Origin: Calycina herbarum
Lineage: Eukaryota; Ascomycota; Leotiomycetes; Helotiales; Pezizellaceae
Assembly (NCBI GenBank): GCA_001414485.1
Contig: LLEY01000029.1
Span: 1-64,000 of the forward strand
Direction: 5' to 3'
Length of the DNA: 64,000 nucleotides
Made by a program: the position numbers and the translations under genes. The notes below the pieces were generated by a model that saw nothing but the letters and a program-made list of their open reading frames with translations, ran no database searches and was not told the origin of the DNA. Positions within the stretch are counted from its first letter, which is position 1. Each line of letters starts with the position of its first letter. Shown here piece by piece: positions 60,201-64,000 of this stretch.

Positions 60201-62957
60201 TTTTAATATTCTTAGAAAAAGAAGAAGAATATAAAGAATATATTAAAGAAGTTTTATAATAACTTATAAAAGTAAATTCTTAGTTAAAACTCTTAAAATA
60301 CAAGTTTAAAGTAACTTAGATACTTTTCCTAAGATAGGTATTTAGCTTAGAGAAAATAGAAATAGATCTAGAAAAAATCTAAGACGTTTTAAACTAGAAA
60401 TTACTAGAGAATATAAAAGATATATAATCCTTCCTTAGATTTATAAACTTTTACTATCTATTTATATAAGACTATATAAAGATTACTAAACTAATATTAG
60501 TATTAGTTAAAAAAGCTATTAAGTTTATATAGAATAAATAAGTAGAAAATACTTTTTAGAAAATTAAAGTAAAGTTTATAGAAAAACCTATTCTATACGA
60601 TTTCGATATAGATAAACCTAGTATAATTGAAATAGACGTCTTAGATATAGTAATAGGTATGATTTACTTATAACTAAATAATAAAAGAAAACTTATACTT
60701 ATTATATATTATTTTAAAATATTTAACCTAGTATAATAAAACTATAGTATATTCGATAAAGAGTTACTTACTATAGTGTTAGCTTTAGAATACTAGAGAA
60801 TTTATTTATAGCTAGTAAAACACCTAGTTATAGTTCTATCTAACTATAAGAATCTTAGGATATTTACAATAACTAAGGAACTTACGACTAAGTAATTAGC
60901 TAGATAGTTAGAGATATTAAGAAGATTTAATATTATTATTTAACATATAAAGAGAACGTTAAATACTCGAGCTAATACTCTTAGCTAGAAACCCGGATAT
61001 AAGGGAAATAAGAAGTATAAGAAGATTATAATCTTAAAAACTCTTAAGAATAGAGACTTAGTACCTACTATATATAAGATAACAGTAACGAATAACATCT
61101 AGATAGATAAAATTTAAAATATATATAAAAGTTATAACTAGTATATAAAAGGAAAGCTATAGGTTCCTAGCTTATATATAAAGGAATTTATATAGAAATA
61201 CTATACTACGCCTACTTATAGTTACTAAGGAATTCGAAGAACCCTCTAGAGAATAAGATAATACTACTATATTAATTAATTATCTACGATAGTTAAGGAA
61301 GTAATAGTAGAATATAATACTTATACTAGGAATAAGGCTTTCTACTATGCTTCTTATAGATAGATAAACACTACTCTAATACTATAGATACCTTAGAAAT
61401 CAATATCTATAGATTTTATTATTAAACTACTAAAATCTAAAGATCTAATAATAAGAGTTAAATACAACGTAATCCTAGTTATTATAAAACAACTTACAAA
61501 GTATATAATTCTAATAGTATATATAGAGTTAAGTATAGCTAAGGAACTAGCATTTATATTCCTTAGAGAAGTAGTCTTAAGACATAGACTATCTAAAGAA
61601 ATACTCTTAGATAGAGACAAGCTCTTTACCTTAAAATTTTAGATTACTCTTATAGAATAATTAGATACGAAAAGAAAGCTCTCTATAGCTTTTTACTCTT
61701 AAATAAATAAAGGAAATAAATAGATAAATTAAGTAATTAAAACATACCTTTATTATTATATAAACTACTATTAAAACAACTAAGTAGAACTACTACTCTT
61801 AGCATAGTTTACTTACAACAGTTTAGTAACAGAAATAACACTTGTTATACTATTCTATACTAATTTTAGATATAAATTAATAGTATATTAAGAACCACTG
61901 TCTATAACTATCGACAACTAACTTACTCGTATTTATGTCTTAAAAATTAAGAATTTATATAAGAAACTTATAAAAGATTTATAGTTTATTACTAAAAGGA
62001 ATATATACTACTATAATAAACAACGTAGTTAGAAGCTAATACTAAAAGAGGAGGATAAAGTCTACTTAGTATAAAAGAATATTAATATAAAAAGACTAAG
62101 TAATAAACTAGATTATAAAAAACTTAAACTATTTAAAATTAAACAAGTTAAAGGACCTTTAAATTATAAATTAGTACTACTAAAGATAATAAACATCTAC
62201 CTAGTATTCTATATATTCTTACTCGAACCAGTACTACTAGGAGCACTACTAGCCTCATTTATAGAAATTCAACTAGTTAATCTAAATACTAAATACGAAG
62301 TTAAAAGAATTCTTAACTATAAGATTATTAGAAGTAAGATTAAGTATTTAATTAAATAATTAGATTATCTATATTTAAAAAATATATAAGAACTAAAAAG
62401 CAACCTTAACTATTACCTAAAAAAAACTTCAGAAGTTCTACTAATAAAACCTAGGGCTTCCTAGAACTTAGGACTAGGGTTAGACAAAGATATATCGTTA
62501 GAAAGTACCTATTTAACAAAAGGAGCTATCTCGAAGACAGGAAACTAGGCAGAAGAGGACTCGGGAGAAGGACTTAAAAGAGGAGGACTCAGAGGAGTAA
62601 TAGAGAATCGTTTATATATAAGGCTAAAGAAAAACCGATACACAGGTTTTCGAAGCCTAGGGACAGGAATAATAAGATAGCTAGGGCTATTATAGAACCT
62701 TTTCAACTGAATATACTTAGAATAGTAAGAGGATTTAGAAAGCTCTAGGAAGTATTAACAGGACTGTTTACAATAGAAAGAACAAGTCTTAGCTAGACGT
62801 TATACGGATTCGATCTATATAGTAAGAGCTAAACGCTCTTTTCGTTTAATATATAAGAAGGATATGTTTATATATAAAAGAAGGTTAACGTCTTACTAAT
62901 AAACATATTTAGGTCGGAATTCTAGTATAGAGACATACTAGGCTAAGAAGAGAATAG

Positions 62958-63420
62958 TGTTATAAATCACGTACTAGTACGTAACAAAGTAAAGTCTAGG
63001 CGACGCTCTAATAAGACGAGCACTATTATAACCCTAGAAGAAGGAAAGGATTAAGTACGATAGGATATATAATCCTAAGGATCTTATTACAGTTATATCA
63101 CGTAACTCGGTTAGAACGGTCAGATGATAGAGTCCGGTTTTAAGAAGCCTTAGAAATAAAGTCGGACTCTATTTTTAAGACTCCTACTAAGGAGGACTCT
63201 AAAATATAAACGAAGGTTCTATATAAGACTAGCACGTCTGCTATTAGATAGGAGCTTCGTACTTAACTTTAGTTATTAATCTTATTATCTTACTTAATAT
63301 CTTTGATATAAGTAACGAGTTCACTTCTAAGTAAACAATCTATTATATCTATACTTCTTACCTATATACCAACCTTCGAGACTTAGTCACCTTTGTTTAG
63401 TTCGTTTGAGTTTCGTTACA
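62958..63420 (+). repeat. 3' LTR of the plus-strand gypsy element
   Basis: 463 bp, begins TGTTATAAATCACGTA (mutated) and ends TTTCGTTACA, followed by the target duplication aatct. Confidence 0.92.
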
Positions 63421-64000
63421 AATCTATACTATAGTAGTATATTAATATATTAGCTAAATAGACGAGTCTATCTTCTTTTATAAAGAACTTAGCTCTTAAA
63501 AGAATACCTAGTCTATAATCTTTATAAAATACTAGAATTAGATAACTATTCTCTTTTTACTACTAAGAATCCAAGTCTTATTTACTTGAATTAAGCTTAG
63601 AATAAACAAGTATAGTACTAAATCGATTTTAGAAATTAATAAGTAAACTTCGCTAAAAAAGAGAAATAGTACGAAGAAATAATATATACTAATAAGAGTT
63701 ATATTCTAGTAGAGCTTGTTAAAGAAAGAGAGGAAATATAAGAGTAAATTATATTACTGATTTTAATAATATTACTTATAGATTATTAATTAAACTTTCA
63801 AAGGAAATATTTAGTATTATTTATATCTCTTTTCAGTTATCTAAATTATAACTAATATTAGTATCTTTAGTATCTCCGCTTCTTCTGTTTTATATCTCTA
63901 TCTTATCAAAGCTAATACTTACTCTTAGACGAGAACTCGAAGTATTATTATTTTACTAAGTACGCGAGGTAGGATATAAGCTACGAGTGAAATAAGAGGC
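63421..64000. other. AT-rich RIP-type DNA at the right edge
   Basis: No gene or terminal repeat seen; composition and TA enrichment as in the other mutated blocks. Confidence 0.5.

Larger units (their letters stand above)
56796..63420 (+). mobile_element. Ty3/gypsy retrotransposon, second family member, RIP-inactivated
   Basis: 6.6 kb with 463-bp LTRs and target duplication aatct (56791-56795 and 63421-63425). Same family as 7251-14091 but on the plus strand: LTR ends, zinc-knuckle region (about 58120-58175), reverse transcriptase (YLDN at 60188-60199) and integrase region (61390-61620) all correspond. The first part of the LTR differs in sequence from the other copy, which may mark a subfamily. 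Mutation is much heavier than in the chromovirus at 499: almost no CA or TG, many TAA/TAG. No functional product is possible. Confidence 0.93.

Noticed and set aside
1..64000. CRISPR array, rRNA or tRNA genes
   Set aside because: No array of regular repeats with unique spacers; no rRNA blocks or tRNA A/B-box pairs noticed on reading, although I could not run a scanner.

Overview
The window looks like filamentous ascomycete (Pezizomycotina) DNA. Evidence: genes with 49-135 bp GT-AG introns and clear branch points, fungal-only protein families (2EXR, DUF7580-like, fungal C2H2/C3H types), and transposons scarred by repeat-induced point mutation (RIP). The RIP marks are Gln and Trp codons turned into TAG/TAA, loss of CA/TG and gain of TA. 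A helotialean (Leotiomycetes) origin is my guess only.

Layout. (1) 1-15117 is a stack of nested transposons: the end of a pogo-like element, a hAT relic, a 5.9-kb Ty3/gypsy chromovirus (499-6419, TSD gtaat), and a pogo-like element (6437-15117) split by a minus-strand gypsy element (7251-14091, TSD ctata). (2) 15.1-18.8 kb is a transition zone with AT-rich relics and a fructosamine/ketosamine-3-kinase-like gene whose reading frame seems to depend on a shifted splice acceptor. (3) 18.8-37.7 kb is the gene-rich, transposon-free part: a class-I glutamine amidotransferase-like protein, a putative nuclear protein with a Cys/His cluster, a decaying C2H2 zinc-finger gene, a new 75-residue Ser-rich protein, an EMP70/TM9SF nonaspanin, LCP5, a truncated DUF7580-like gene, a histidine phosphatase and GPI8. 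(4) 37.7-42.6 kb is AT-rich and holds a pogo-like element nested inside an internally deleted relative. (5) 42.6-53.3 kb is transposon-free but gene-poor: one unknown 178-residue protein, about 8 kb of broken frames including a C3H zinc-finger fragment, and an intact five-exon 2EXR gene. (6) 53.4-64 kb is RIP-mutated: a degenerate tandem repeat split by a second pogo copy, then a second member (56796-63420) of the 7251-14091 gypsy family in the opposite orientation.

The housekeeping genes act in separate pathways (GPI anchoring, 18S rRNA processing, endosome/Golgi membrane trafficking, repair of glycated amines), and I see no metabolic cluster. Two divergent pairs share short promoters: EMP70-like/LCP5 and histidine phosphatase/GPI8. 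The most unusual structure is in the pogo-like elements. Four families with different terminal sequences all begin ACGT at a TA target and carry two tandem 12-bp boxes 5 bp apart (17-bp period), 11-12 bp from the end.
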